This document shows, in pieces, positions 1 to 8,292 of a stretch of 64,000 nt of DNA; position 1 is the first letter of the stretch; every line of letters begins with the position of its first letter. This DNA is from Pseudodesulfovibrio indicus (lineage in GTDB: Bacteria > Desulfobacterota > Desulfovibrionia > Desulfovibrionales > Desulfovibrionaceae), in NCBI RefSeq assembly GCF_001563225.1, contig NZ_CP014206.1, positions 496,001 through 560,000 of the forward strand, in the 5' to 3' direction. Made by a program: the position numbers and the translations under genes. Under the pieces are notes generated by a model, which did no database searches, was not told the DNA's origin, and saw only the letters and a list, made by a program, of their open reading frames with translations.

Positions 1-1
1 C

Positions 2-298
2 CAGGCGCTGCCGGTGCCGGGACGGGTCACCATGGTGGACCTCGGCGCCCACGCCTGCATTCCCTGCAAGATGATGACGCCGATCATAGAGGAGCTGTCC
101 AGGGAGTATGAGGGGAAGGTTGCCATCGCCTTCATCGACGTCTGGAAACACCATGACGAGGTCGCCAAATACGGCATCAGGGCGATCCCCACCCAGATAT
201 TCTACGACGCCCGGGGCAAGGAGCGATTCCGGCACATCGGGTTCATGGACAAGGAGAGCATCAAGGCCAAGCTGACCGAGCTCGGCGCTGCGGATTGA
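2..298 (+). CDS. Thioredoxin-family protein, 5' end outside window
   Basis: The reading frame is open from the left edge of the window, so the first residues (probably a signal peptide or membrane anchor) are missing. A GTG at 14 is in frame but lacks a ribosome-binding site and would cut into the first beta strand, so I treat the gene as partial. The thioredoxin active site CIPCK follows the strand VTMVDLGAHA, and the cis-proline strand GIRAIPTQIFYD comes about 50 residues later; both are typical of thioredoxin folds. The stop codon is directly followed by a CcdA-like membrane protein. That pairing suggests it carries electrons for disulfide reduction outside the cytoplasm. The location of the domain is inferred, because the N-terminus is not visible. 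Confidence 0.85.
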   Translation, partial: QALPVPGRVTMVDLGAHACIPCKMMTPIIEELSREYEGKVAIAFIDVWKHHDEVAKYGIRAIPTQIFYDARGKERFRHIGFMDKESIKAKLTELGAAD

Positions 299-300
299 GC

Positions 301-999
301 ATGGACCAGCTGTTCATTCTCATCAACCAGTGGATGACCGGCGGGGTGCTGTTCGGGGCGTTGGGGTGCTTCCTCTGGGGCATGGTCAGCGTGCTGTTCA
401 GCCCCTGCCACCTGGCCTCCATCCCGCTCATCGTCGGGTATGTGGCCGGGCAGGACAGGATCGTCGAAGGACGCCGGGCGACCGGCTACGCGGTCGTGTT
501 CACCGCCGGGCTGTTCCTGACCATCGCGGCCGTGGGCATCGTCTGCTCCCTGCTGGGCCGCATGCTGGGCGACCTGGGCCCGTACTGGACCATCCTGGTC
601 GGCGCGGTGCTCATCTGGGTGGCGCTCGACATGCTCGGCGTGGCCGGATGCTCCCTGTCCGGAGGGCTGCTCTCCCGGCTCAAGGTCAGGGGCATGGCCG
701 GAGCGTTCGTGCTGGGGCTGGCCTACGGCGTGCTCTCGGGGTCGTGCACCTTCGGCTTCATCGCCCCCATCCTGGCGATCATCACCGTGCAGCGGGAATT
801 CTTCACCGGCGCGGCCTTCATCGTGCTGTTCGGCATCGGCCACTGCATCCCCATCGCCGTGGCAGGCGGGTCCGCCGCCCTGGTCAGGAGAGTGCTGGAA
901 AACTCGGCCTGGCAACGGGGCGGCAGGTTGTTCCGCCGCGTCTCCGGGGGGGTGATAGGGCTTCTCGGCCTGTATTTCATCCTCCAGCCGTTCCTCTGA
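301..999 (+). CDS. CcdA-like cytochrome c biogenesis / thiol-disulfide transport membrane protein
   Basis: About 232 residues with six hydrophobic segments. CcdA proteins pass electrons from cytoplasmic thioredoxin across the membrane to periplasmic thioredoxin-like partners. Two cysteines sit where the family has its redox pair: FSPCHLASIP in the first segment and SGSCTFGFIAP in the fourth. The gene starts two bases after the stop of the thioredoxin-like gene, so the two are one operon. I chose ATG 301; a TTG at 295, overlapping the upstream stop, is possible. Neither start has a strong ribosome-binding site, which fits translational coupling. Confidence 0.85.
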   Translation: MDQLFILINQWMTGGVLFGALGCFLWGMVSVLFSPCHLASIPLIVGYVAGQDRIVEGRRATGYAVVFTAGLFLTIAAVGIVCSLLGRMLGDLGPYWTILVGAVLIWVALDMLGVAGCSLSGGLLSRLKVRGMAGAFVLGLAYGVLSGSCTFGFIAPILAIITVQREFFTGAAFIVLFGIGHCIPIAVAGGSAALVRRVLENSAWQRGGRLFRRVSGGVIGLLGLYFILQPFL

Positions 1000-1010
1000 G
1001 TTGCCCAGGA

Positions 1011-1308
1011 CGGGTCCACCCCGTTCGCCGGGTCATCGAGGCACCCTTACCAATCCGGGTCGCCGCGCCGATCTCCAATCCGATCAGGCGCGGTCCATCT
1101 GCCGGTCTTGACGTCGTAGTGATTCGGGCCGCCCATGGCCCTCACCCCTTCGGTGCGTGGCGGAAAGACCGCAACGTCATCGCTGCTGTCGTTAGCTCCA
1201 AGACCGAGCGGACTCGGCCACAGAGCCAATGCCAAATCCGCCGTCCTGCGGATTTGTCCCGCCAGCCGAAGCGGATTGAACCGAGGTCCCGGGCGTGGGA
1301 GCCGACCG
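1011..1308 (-). pseudogene. Displaced fragment of an Rhs core
   Basis: The sequence matches the C-terminal core of the Rhs gene at 1722-2921 in two pieces. Bases about 1256-1308 encode HARDLGSIRFGWRD (compare HDRDLGFVRFGWRD in the intact gene). Bases about 1011-1140 encode YDVKTGRWTAPDRIGD and GDPDW (compare YDVKTGRWTAPDPIGE). About 115 bases of unrelated sequence lie between them and break the frame. It lies downstream of the toxin and putative immunity gene on the same strand. Left-over core fragments of this kind are known downstream of rhs genes that have exchanged their tips. No intact toxin tip is visible after it. Confidence 0.7.
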
Positions 1309-1331
1309 GAAGGGCTTGTTGTTTTAGTACG

Positions 1332-1670
1332 TCACTCTGTCGGATAAACTTTGAAAATCCAAATAGATGAGACAATCCACCCCAATCCGTAAGAGCCCAA
1401 AAAGAGGCGCATAGGCACTGCCTCAATTGCCGGAGAAAAATAATACGGGACCATCAAGAGACCGCACAGCATGAGGAAACCGCACATGAGGTATTTTGAA
1501 ATGAGACTCCCCTTAAAAGTCAAGACGCCAAGAATGACAAGAAGCGCAGAACTCAAGATGGGTAACGCCACCCAGAAAACGGGGCGTCCATCCTGAATGA
1601 ATGTGATCAGCTTGAGTGCCGAAGGCGCAACATAACTCATAACTATCATGAATAATGTTATTTTTCTCAC
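1332..1670 (-). CDS. Small four-helix membrane protein, candidate Rhs immunity protein
   Basis: A 112-residue protein beginning at a GTG and consisting almost entirely of four hydrophobic helices. I do not recognise a family. It directly follows the rhs gene on the same strand, which is where the cognate immunity protein is normally encoded. It is clearly more AT-rich than the flanking genes, as immunity genes often are. A membrane-located immunity protein would fit a toxin tip acting at or across the membrane, but that is inference. The start is uncertain: a G-run precedes the GTG at 1670, and an ATG lies eight codons in. Confidence 0.5.
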   Translation of the reverse strand: MRKITLFMIVMSYVAPSALKLITFIQDGRPVFWVALPILSSALLVILGVLTFKGSLISKYLMCGFLMLCGLLMVPYYFSPAIEAVPMRLFLGSYGLGWIVSSIWIFKVYPTE

Positions 1671-1682
1671 ACACCCCCCGCT

Positions 1683-1713
1683 GGAAGGCTGCGCGGGCTC
1701 TGCGCAGCCTTCC
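1683..1713. repeat. Perfect 12-bp hairpin between rhs and its immunity candidate
   Basis: GGAAGGCTGCGC (1683-1694) and GCGCAGCCTTCC (1702-1713) pair perfectly around a seven-base loop. The hairpin begins just after the rhs stop codon and ends just before the membrane protein gene. It has no U-run on either strand, so it is not a standard terminator. It could slow transcription or protect mRNA between toxin and immunity genes. Confidence 0.65.
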
Positions 1714-1721
1714 CCAAAAGG

Positions 1722-2921
1722 TTAATTTTTACCGATCGTACTTTTAGCCTTGCCGACATAATGTTCGACAGCACCGTCATCGGTTTTGAACCGATATGTG
1801 CCGAGAACCGCGTCCCAAAAACCAAAGCCTTCGGCCTCCGTTTCAAGATTTTTCCGCATCTCCCAATCATTCTCATCCGAATAATCCGCTTTCTTGTCTC
1901 GCAATCCTTTTTGGACATTCCGTTTAGTGCCCATTGCGGAAAAGGGTGTTCCTATACCGGGGAAATATTCGGTTATAGGTCGCCCTTTCGAGATTTCCTC
2001 GCCATGTTCATTGGTCCACAGCCCCGCCGGGTCCACCGCGTTCACCGGGTCATCCAGACAGTAGCCGTACCAGTCCGGGTCACCGCCTTTCTCCCCGATG
2101 GGATCGGGCGCGGTCCATCTGCCGGTCTTGACGTCGTAGTCGCGCCAGCCGAAGCGGACGAAGCCTAAATCCCGGTCGTGCAGGCCGCCCGCGAAGCCGA
2201 GCGGGATGCGCTGGGCCGGGTTGGTGTCCTCGATGATCCCGCCGAACGGGTCGTACACGATTTCCTTTATCACGTTGTCGTGCATGTCCACAACCAGGCG
2301 CAGGGAGCCGACTTGGTCGTAAAACAGCCCGGCCACGGTCCCGTCGTCCCGGCGCATGGCAAAGGGGGTGCGCTCGCCGTCGCGGTAGGCGAATTCGTGA
2401 CCGTGCTGCCCGTCGTGAAACCCGGCCAGGCGGACGAAATCGAGCCACTGGTACGCCTCCACAAGCTCCCCGTTCAGGTATTTGGCCGTGCGCTGGCCGT
2501 CCTCGTCGTGGCGGAAGGTGAAGGCTTTGTCCCGGTCCTCCTCCTCGGCCTTGAGCAGCCGGTAGTCCGGCGCGTACTCATACAGGGTATACACACCCCT
2601 GGCCGACCAAATGGACCTGAACCCGCGCTCGTCGTGGGAGTACTGGCCGGAACCCGCGCGCATCAGCCGGTTGTCCTGGGTATACTGGTACTCCCGGTAG
2701 TTGGCCCCGGCGGTGGCGGGCAGATAGTCCCGCACCCGGCGGCCTTCGCGGTCGTACCAGCACTGGCAGATGAGCCGACCGTCGAGCTGGGCCTTGGTCA
2801 GCCTCCCGGCCTCGTCGTACTCGTAGCTCCAGGTGGATTTGCGCCCCCGAACCGTCTCGGTTTTCTCGATAATGCGACCATCCGGGCCGCGCCTGGCTTC
2901 ACAGAGATATGGCGGAGTCAT
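1722..2921 (-). CDS. Short Rhs/YD-repeat protein with C-terminal toxin-like tip
   Basis: A 399-residue protein. The ATG at 2921 is chosen because GAGGAGGT lies five bases upstream; the frame stays open further, but without such a site. Repeats of the YDxxGRL / YDREGRRV type fill residues 1-250. The Rhs core ends with YCLDDPVNAVDPAGLW at about residue 300. The last roughly 98 residues after DPAGL form a variable tip without a family I can name. Rhs proteins wrap and deliver such tips as toxins. At 399 residues this one is far shorter than full Rhs proteins (over 1000), so it lacks the N-terminal delivery domain. It may be a naturally short orphan module. The candidate immunity gene follows. 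Confidence 0.8.
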   Translation of the reverse strand: MTPPYLCEARRGPDGRIIEKTETVRGRKSTWSYEYDEAGRLTKAQLDGRLICQCWYDREGRRVRDYLPATAGANYREYQYTQDNRLMRAGSGQYSHDERGFRSIWSARGVYTLYEYAPDYRLLKAEEEDRDKAFTFRHDEDGQRTAKYLNGELVEAYQWLDFVRLAGFHDGQHGHEFAYRDGERTPFAMRRDDGTVAGLFYDQVGSLRLVVDMHDNVIKEIVYDPFGGIIEDTNPAQRIPLGFAGGLHDRDLGFVRFGWRDYDVKTGRWTAPDPIGEKGGDPDWYGYCLDDPVNAVDPAGLWTNEHGEEISKGRPITEYFPGIGTPFSAMGTKRNVQKGLRDKKADYSDENDWEMRKNLETEAEGFGFWDAVLGTYRFKTDDGAVEHYVGKAKSTIGKN

Positions 2922-3142
2922 GTTGACCTCCTCGGTTTCGTTCCCGAAGGTCGTCTCCGGGAATCCGGGCCAGCATACCTCTGGTTTTCGCCAACACCCC
3001 GGTTTGTCGAAGAATGTCGCTTGAAAGCGGGCGATAAGCATAAAAAATCAACTTGACGGGATGTTTGGGCCGGGGGCGGGCGGAGGCTGGGAAACAGAGC
3101 CGTCGCTGGCGCTCCTCCAAGTTGTAACAGCCCTCCCGGCGG

Positions 3143-3178
3143 GGTTCTTTCTTTTTCCAAAGCAAAAAAGAAAGAACC
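3143..3178. repeat. AT-rich 14-bp hairpin
   Basis: GGTTCTTTCTTTTT (3143-3156) pairs perfectly with AAAAAGAAAGAACC (3165-3178) around eight bases. A further CCAAAG / CTTTGG pair is nearby. It stands out from the GC-rich surroundings. Function unknown; possibly a bidirectional terminator or a dispersed repeat. Confidence 0.55.
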
Positions 3179-3541
3179 AAAGAAAAATGCTTTGGTGGGC
3201 GGCCCCGCCCGAGTTTGGACGCCAAGAATCCGATCTGCTCGGGGCGGCTCCATCTGATCAAAAGTATAGGGACAGTCTCCACGGGAGCGCCCCTTTTATG
3301 GAATACCTCCGGGCCACGGGAGCAGAGCCGCCGCCCCTTCGCGGTCGGCTTCTAGGCGTCCAGAACAGGGCTCGCTGCGTGCGGCTTGGCGGTACTAAGA
3401 GCGAAGGAAGAAGGGCCTTCGTAAGGCTTGGCGGGGTATGAAAGCCACTGTTTGAGGCTGCGCCTCAAAGGCGTTCCAGGGGAGGGCCTTCGGACGGGAT
3501 TGGTATTTCTCTCTTGAATGAAGCGAATCGGGTGGGTCAGC

Positions 3542-3619
3542 CGTGCATTTTCTTCCGGCCGGGGCAACCGCAGCGTAGCTGTCTACGTGAGGATTGGCCC
3601 GGCCGGAAAAAATGTGCGG
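3542..3619. repeat. Long imperfect palindrome
   Basis: The arms at about 3542-3567 and 3594-3619 (cores TTCCGGCCGGGGC and GCCCGGCCGGAA) are imperfect inverted repeats. Between them is a smaller hairpin, CGTAG-CTGT-CTACG, followed by TGAGG. The centre resembles that of the inverted-repeat element at 23917-24151 (CGTAC...GTACGCGAGG), so the two may be related repeats. Confidence 0.5.
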
Positions 3620-3660
3620 ATGGCCCGCTATCGGAAGCCGCGCCCCTGCGCGCAAGAGCA

Positions 3661-3690
3661 AAAAAAGGCCCGCTGCGCATGCAGCGGGCC
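3661..3690 (-). terminator. Rho-independent terminator of glnA
   Basis: The arms GGCCCGCTGC (3667-3676) and GCAGCGGGCC (3681-3690) form a 10-bp stem. Read leftward, it is followed by the T-run made by the A's at 3661-3666. It lies about 24 bases past the glnA stop. Confidence 0.85.
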
Positions 3691-3713
3691 GTATTTTTGC
3701 GACTTGCGCGCCC

Positions 3714-5057
3714 CTACAGAATAGGAAGGTACTTGTCCAATTCGTATTCGGTAACCTGGGTGCGGTATTCGTCCCACTCGGCCAGCTTGTTCTCGACCAG
3801 GGCGGCGTGCAGGTGGTCGCCGAGGACCTCCTTCATGAACGCGGACTTTTCCAGGTTCATGGCGGCCTCGTACAGGGAACCGGGCAGCGCCTTGATCTTG
3901 TTGCGCTTGAGCTGGCGGTCGTTCATGGCGAAGATGTCCTCTTCCACCGGATCGGCCAGGACGTAGTTCTCCTCGATGCCCTTGAGGCCCGCGGCCAGCT
4001 GGACCGCGAAGCAGAGGTACGGGTTGGCCGCCGGGTCCGGGCAGCGCAGCTCCATGCGGGTGGCGTTCTCCTTGCCGGGCTTGTACATGGGCACGCGCAC
4101 CAGGGCCGAGCGGTTGCGCCGCGCCCAGGCGATGTACACCGGGGCCTCGTAGCCGGGCACCAGCCGCTTGTAGGAGTTGACCCACTGGTTGGTCACGCAG
4201 ACGAACTCCGGGGCGTGCTTGAGGATGCCCGCGATGTACGCCTTGCCCTCGGCGGACAGGTGGTACTCGTCGTTGGCGTCGTAGAACACGTTGCGCCCGT
4301 TCTTGAACAGGGACTGGTGGACGTGCATGCCGGACCCGTTCTCGCCGAAGATCGGCTTGGGCATGAAGGTCGCGTAGCAGCCGAACTTGCGGGCGGTCTC
4401 CTTGACCACCACCCGGTAGGTCATGGCCGTGTCGGCCATCTTCATGCCTTCCTGGTAGCGCAGGTCGATCTCGTGCTGGGACGGGGCCACCTCGTGGTGG
4501 GAGTACTCCACCTGGATGCCCATGGCGCCCAGGGCGAAGATGATGTCGCGGCGGATGTTGTTGCCCAGGTCCAGCGGCGGGGCGTCGAAATAGCCGCCCG
4601 CGTCCAGGGTCTCGGTGTCCTGGTCGTCGGCGAACAGGAAGAATTCGAGCTCGGGGCCGACGTAGAAGGTGTAGCCCTTCTCGGCGGCCTGGGCCATGAC
4701 CTTCTTGAGCACGTAGCGCGAATCGGCCTCGAACGGCGAGCCGTCGGGGTTGACCACGTCGCAGAACATGCGGGCCACGGGTTTCTCGGACGGCCTCCAG
4801 GAGCAGATCTGGAAGGTGGTCGGGTCGGGCATGGCGACCATGTCGGACTCGTCGATGCGGCAGAAGCCGAGGATGGACGAGCCGTCGAAGCCCATGCCCT
4901 CCTCAAAGGACGCCTCCAGCTCGCTGGGAGTGATCTGGAAGCTCTTCAGGGTGCCGAGAATGTCCAGGAACCAGTACTGGATGAAGCTGACGTTGTAGTC
5001 CTTGACGGCCTTCATCACGTCGTCCGCGTTTTTGCAGTTGAATACCGGGATGCTCAT
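3714..5057 (-). CDS. glnA: Type I glutamine synthetase
   Basis: Joins ammonia to glutamate with ATP to make glutamine, the main entry of ammonium into metabolism. 447 residues, starting at ATG 5057 with GGAGGG about five bases upstream; the open frame continues upstream without a better site. Visible family features include the grasp-domain segment YWFLDILGTLK, the catalytic-domain GMGFDGSS, and GPELEFFLF and NGSGMHVHQSLFKNG motifs. The length and the C-terminal region around DPVEEDIFAMND match the alpha subtype (Gram-positive/archaeal style). It lacks the NLYDLPP-type tyrosine site used for adenylylation in enterobacteria, so control is more likely by feedback or by transcription. Single-gene unit with its own terminator. 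Confidence 0.95.
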   Translation of the reverse strand: MSIPVFNCKNADDVMKAVKDYNVSFIQYWFLDILGTLKSFQITPSELEASFEEGMGFDGSSILGFCRIDESDMVAMPDPTTFQICSWRPSEKPVARMFCDVVNPDGSPFEADSRYVLKKVMAQAAEKGYTFYVGPELEFFLFADDQDTETLDAGGYFDAPPLDLGNNIRRDIIFALGAMGIQVEYSHHEVAPSQHEIDLRYQEGMKMADTAMTYRVVVKETARKFGCYATFMPKPIFGENGSGMHVHQSLFKNGRNVFYDANDEYHLSAEGKAYIAGILKHAPEFVCVTNQWVNSYKRLVPGYEAPVYIAWARRNRSALVRVPMYKPGKENATRMELRCPDPAANPYLCFAVQLAAGLKGIEENYVLADPVEEDIFAMNDRQLKRNKIKALPGSLYEAAMNLEKSAFMKEVLGDHLHAALVENKLAEWDEYRTQVTEYELDKYLPIL

Positions 5058-5331
5058 GTGTCCCTCCGATGGGTTTGGTTGATCAGCAAAATGTATCGCT
5101 CTCGGCCTCGCGGCGACTGTTGCCGGGGCCGTTCCCTTGACCGGTTTGTGCTGCGGCAAGGGTTGCACGATACCAGTTCGGCAAGGGCCGGGACAACAGA
5201 AAAAAGGTAAAAATACGGTGACTGGTGCGGCGACGGGCGGCGGCTGCCGGGAATCGGCCGGAAATCATCCCGGTTTTCCGCCGGGTTCGGTTTGAATCGG
5301 GTCCGTCGGGCCGAAATACCGAGTTCACGGC

Positions 5332-6177
5332 CTAGCGCCCGAAGCGCAGCAAACACGCCCCGGCCAGGGTGCAGGCCGTGGCCGCGACCTTCATCAGGTC
5401 GAGCCGCTCCTTGAGCACCACCACGCCGAGGATCAGGGCGAAGATGATGCTCGTCTCGCGCAGGGCCGTGACCAGGGGGATGGGGGCCATGGTGAAGGCC
5501 CAGGTGACCAGGGCGTAGGCCAGGAACGACGCCCCGCCGCCCACCAGGGTGAAGCGCAGGTTGCGGGTCAACGCGGCGGTGACCACGCCGGGCCGGGTGG
5601 CGCGCATGATCAAAGCCAGCACCGCCCCGTTGATGATGGTCAGGCAGCCGTAGAAGCCGAGGGCGGTCCCGGCCAGACGCGCCCCGGTGCCGTCCACCAG
5701 GGAATAGGCCGCGATGAACCCGCCCGTCCCCAGGGCCAGAAACGCCCCCTTGCCGTTGCGCAGCCCGTCCCTGCGCCGGACCAGGGTCAGGCTCATGATG
5801 CCCAGCGCGATGGCGGCAACGGCCAGGGTCTCCGTGACGGACAGCCGCTCGCCGAGCAGGAGCACGGACGCCCCGGCCACCAGGAGCGGGGCCACGCCGC
5901 GCGCCAGGGGATAGACCTGGCTCAGGTCGCCGTGCCGGTAGGAGTTGAGCAGGAAGAGCTGATAGCCCACGTGGAGCAGCGCCCCGGCCAGGATGTAGCC
6001 CAGGGAGGCGGCGTCGGGCAGCGGCGCGACCAGGAGCGCGCCCGCCCCGAAGGGGACGTGGCCCAGGACCACGGCGGTCATGGACAGGTGCTTGTCCGCC
6101 GTGTTCTTGACGAACAGGTTCCAGGTCGCGTGAAACAGGGCCGCCAGGAGAACAACGAGCATCACCGTAACAGACAT
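5332..6177 (-). CDS. EamA/DMT-family membrane transporter
   Basis: 281 residues with about ten hydrophobic helices in two repeated halves of five, the usual EamA arrangement. These proteins export small metabolites or amino acids; the substrate cannot be read from sequence. The second-half signature ALRETSIIFALILGVVVLKERL is typical of the family (conserved E...KER before the last helices). The ATG at 6177 gives an immediate first helix. It is not clearly in an operon with neighbours. Confidence 0.85.
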   Translation of the reverse strand: MSVTVMLVVLLAALFHATWNLFVKNTADKHLSMTAVVLGHVPFGAGALLVAPLPDAASLGYILAGALLHVGYQLFLLNSYRHGDLSQVYPLARGVAPLLVAGASVLLLGERLSVTETLAVAAIALGIMSLTLVRRRDGLRNGKGAFLALGTGGFIAAYSLVDGTGARLAGTALGFYGCLTIINGAVLALIMRATRPGVVTAALTRNLRFTLVGGGASFLAYALVTWAFTMAPIPLVTALRETSIIFALILGVVVLKERLDLMKVAATACTLAGACLLRFGR

Positions 6178-6268
6178 GGGGGCACCGGGAGGAGGTTGAG
6201 GTTGCGCCGGGGTCTCGGATGACTCCGCGCCGGATCGTGCGAAAGGGTAGAGTGGAGGCGGGCCGGTG

Positions 6269-7111
6269 TCAATTGCCGGGACCGGCCGCCTGGCCCAGGC
6301 CGAGCCAGTCCTTGAGGCCGTACTTGATGAGCAGATGGTTCAGCTGGCCGGTATTGCGCAGGGTGTCCACCCCGCTGTCCAGGGCGTCGGCCAGGAGCGA
6401 GGCGCGCGGCATGTTGGCGGGCGACAGGGCGAAGAACAGGTCGCGGGTGTCGCCGTCGCTGCACCCGCCGAAAAAGACCTGCTCCTGGAACTGGCCGGTG
6501 CGGATGTAGTAGTCGGCCACGGCGCGGCTGCCGGGGATGACCTGGACGCGGCCCTCGACGAGCATGGCCAGCATGCGCGAGAAGGCGTCGCCGCCGTGCA
6601 GCGCGTGGAAACGGGTCGGCTGGTCCTTGAAGGCCTGGAGAAACCAGTCCGGGTAGCTGTGGCCCGGCACGAACCCGGTGACCACGCCGCCCAGGGAATC
6701 CGGGCCGGTGAAGCGCCAGTCCTTGTCCGTGGAGTAGAAGCAGAGGTCGGCCCGGCCCAGGGACTGCTTGGGGTAGATCAGGTCCGGCATCTCCTCGCGC
6801 ACTGCGCCGATGAGAATGTCCGCGCTGCCCGTGCGCACGTCCTGGACCGCCCGCTTCCACGGCAGCAGGGCGTACTCCACCTCGTACCCCTTGCGCTCGA
6901 ACACGGCGCGCAGGATCTCCACGGCGTATCCCTCGCGCGGGTCGCCCGGCTCGCCGTTGTAGGGCATCCGGCGGTCCGCGACCACGAGCAAACGCTCCTG
7001 GGCCGCGCAGGGGGCGGGGGACGACACCACGCTCAGGGCCACGCCCACGGCCGCAGCCAGCAGAAGGATTGCGACGCGGGCGCGCAGCCGTTCGAAGTAT
7101 GCGGTGGTCAT
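6269..7111 (-). CDS. Periplasmic solute-binding protein, family 3 type
   Basis: About 280 residues with an N-terminal signal peptide (hydrophobic stretch at residues 10-30, likely cut near CAAQ-E). The mature part begins RLLVVADRRMPYNG and continues REGYAVEILRAVFERKGYEVEY, which is the start of a bacterial extracellular solute-binding domain (amino-acid binding type). No transport permease or ATPase gene is beside it. It may serve a transporter encoded elsewhere or act as a sensing protein. ATG 7111 is chosen; a GTG two codons upstream is possible. Confidence 0.8.
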   Translation of the reverse strand: MTTAYFERLRARVAILLLAAAVGVALSVVSSPAPCAAQERLLVVADRRMPYNGEPGDPREGYAVEILRAVFERKGYEVEYALLPWKRAVQDVRTGSADILIGAVREEMPDLIYPKQSLGRADLCFYSTDKDWRFTGPDSLGGVVTGFVPGHSYPDWFLQAFKDQPTRFHALHGGDAFSRMLAMLVEGRVQVIPGSRAVADYYIRTGQFQEQVFFGGCSDGDTRDLFFALSPANMPRASLLADALDSGVDTLRNTGQLNHLLIKYGLKDWLGLGQAAGPGN

Positions 7112-7133
7112 CGGCACGGGAAGCGCCTGATGG

Positions 7134-7553
7134 CTACTTGACCACGAGGACCGGCTTGGACGTGGTCTGCAGGACCTTGTGGGTCACCGAGCCCAGGAAC
7201 AGCCCTTCCAGGTCGGACTTGCCCTTGGAACCCATGACGATGAGGTCGCACTTCTCGTTGTCGGCCACGTTGCTGATGACGTCGGCCACGTCGCCGCCGA
7301 CGACCAGCTCCTGGAAATCCGTCTTGGCGTTGGTCAGCTTGGCCCGGTAGTGGGCCATGATCGCCTCGGCGTTCTTGTTCAGGTATTCGAGCAGCTCGCC
7401 CGCATTGGGCTGGCCCAGGCCGGTGGGGACGGTCCTGCGCACGTTGAGCAGGACGATGGAGCCGCTTTCGGCGGCCAGTTCGATGGCCATGTCGGCGGCT
7501 GCATCGGACAGCCGGGACCCGTCCACGGGGAGAAGAATTCGGGTGATGTTCAT
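7134..7553 (-). CDS. Universal stress protein, UspA family
   Basis: 139 residues starting at ATG 7553 with AAAGGAGC six bases upstream. The N-terminus NITRILLPVDGS is the first Usp strand. The C-terminal ATP-binding motif is complete: GSKGKSDLEGLFLGSV fits G-x2-G-x9-G-S. It is therefore an ATP-binding Usp of the MJ0577 type, usually linked to stress or energy limitation. Single-domain and cytoplasmic. Confidence 0.93.
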   Translation of the reverse strand: MNITRILLPVDGSRLSDAAADMAIELAAESGSIVLLNVRRTVPTGLGQPNAGELLEYLNKNAEAIMAHYRAKLTNAKTDFQELVVGGDVADVISNVADNEKCDLIVMGSKGKSDLEGLFLGSVTHKVLQTTSKPVLVVK

Positions 7554-7653
7554 GAGTCCGCTCCTTTGGTTGCCGTTCGGCACGCCCCGCTTTTGGGAGC
7601 ATGCGACCCCAGTTTACACCATGGGAAGCGGTATTGCCAACCCGATTGTCCGA

Positions 7654-8259
7654 TCAATCGGCTGTAATCAGCCCCGTGAAGGCGAGGATGGAGCCGTCCC
7701 TGTCCGCCGTGTCCGGGCCGTCCGCCACCGCCGTGCGCGCGTCGGCCTGGAGCACGCCCATGGCGCGGTAGAAGGTTTCCTCCTCGGCGGTGCGGAAGAG
7801 AATGCCGTCACAGGACTTGAACCCGGCCCGGAACATGGACTTGGCCACTGAGTAGAGCAGCCGCCGCTTCAGGCCGGACTCGCCGGTAAAGGCGTATCCC
7901 GGTCCGGTGACCAGGGAGTAGACCCGCTTCTGCTCGCCCACCCAGGCCATGCGCGCGGCCAGGGAGCCGTAGACCATGGGCTTGGAGCCGATGGACAGGA
8001 TCAGCTGCGGCCGGATGCGGAACAGGACTTGCTTGAGGTGCAGCAGGGTCGTGATGTCGGCGAACGGGGTGAACCCGCGCGGGGTCAGGGGGTACATGGC
8101 GTACTCCACGCCCAGGGCGTCGAACCCGGCCCCGGCCTCCGGGCCGTGGGCGGGGGCCACGGCGTTGACCTGGTGGTCCAGCCCGGCCATGGCCGCCAGC
8201 AGGGAGCCGTAGTCCGCGAGCAGGTCGGCGGCGTTCGCATGTATGACGGCGATCTTCAT
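7654..8259 (-). CDS. N-terminal half of a GT4 glycosyltransferase (truncated)
   Basis: 201 residues from an ATG with AAAGGAAAG just upstream. The sequence matches the N-terminal domain of GT4 enzymes of the N-acetylgalactosaminyltransferase type: KIAVIHANA at the start and a segment like SLVTGPGYAFTGESGLKRRLL in the middle. It stops at about the hinge (DGPDTADRDGS), where the nucleotide-sugar-binding C-terminal domain should begin. Family members are about 370 residues. No second half is visible downstream, so this is probably a degraded or domain-only protein and unlikely to be active alone. Confidence 0.65.
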   Translation of the reverse strand: MKIAVIHANAADLLADYGSLLAAMAGLDHQVNAVAPAHGPEAGAGFDALGVEYAMYPLTPRGFTPFADITTLLHLKQVLFRIRPQLILSIGSKPMVYGSLAARMAWVGEQKRVYSLVTGPGYAFTGESGLKRRLLYSVAKSMFRAGFKSCDGILFRTAEEETFYRAMGVLQADARTAVADGPDTADRDGSILAFTGLITAD

Positions 8260-8292
8260 GAACTTTCCTTTAACTGAAGGCGGATCGACTGT

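Larger units (their letters stand above)
2922..3660. other. Non-coding stretch between rhs and glnA
   Basis: I see no gene here. The open frames on both strands have no ribosome-binding sites and look like chance products of GC-rich sequence. The stretch contains two hairpin structures, listed separately at 3143-3178 and 3542-3619. Confidence 0.6.

Noticed and set aside
3061-3441. 126-residue open frame in the gap before glnA
   Set aside because: No ribosome-binding site, low-complexity composition, crosses a hairpin.
5110-5130. Possible sigma-54 site upstream of glnA (GG-N10-GC spacing on the minus strand)
   Set aside because: The -24 part (GGGAAC) and the sequence around GC do not match the consensus.
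3594-5210. Long plus-strand open frame (538 residues) across glnA
   Set aside because: It is the shadow of glnA on the other strand: Val/Leu/His-rich, no family, no ribosome-binding site.
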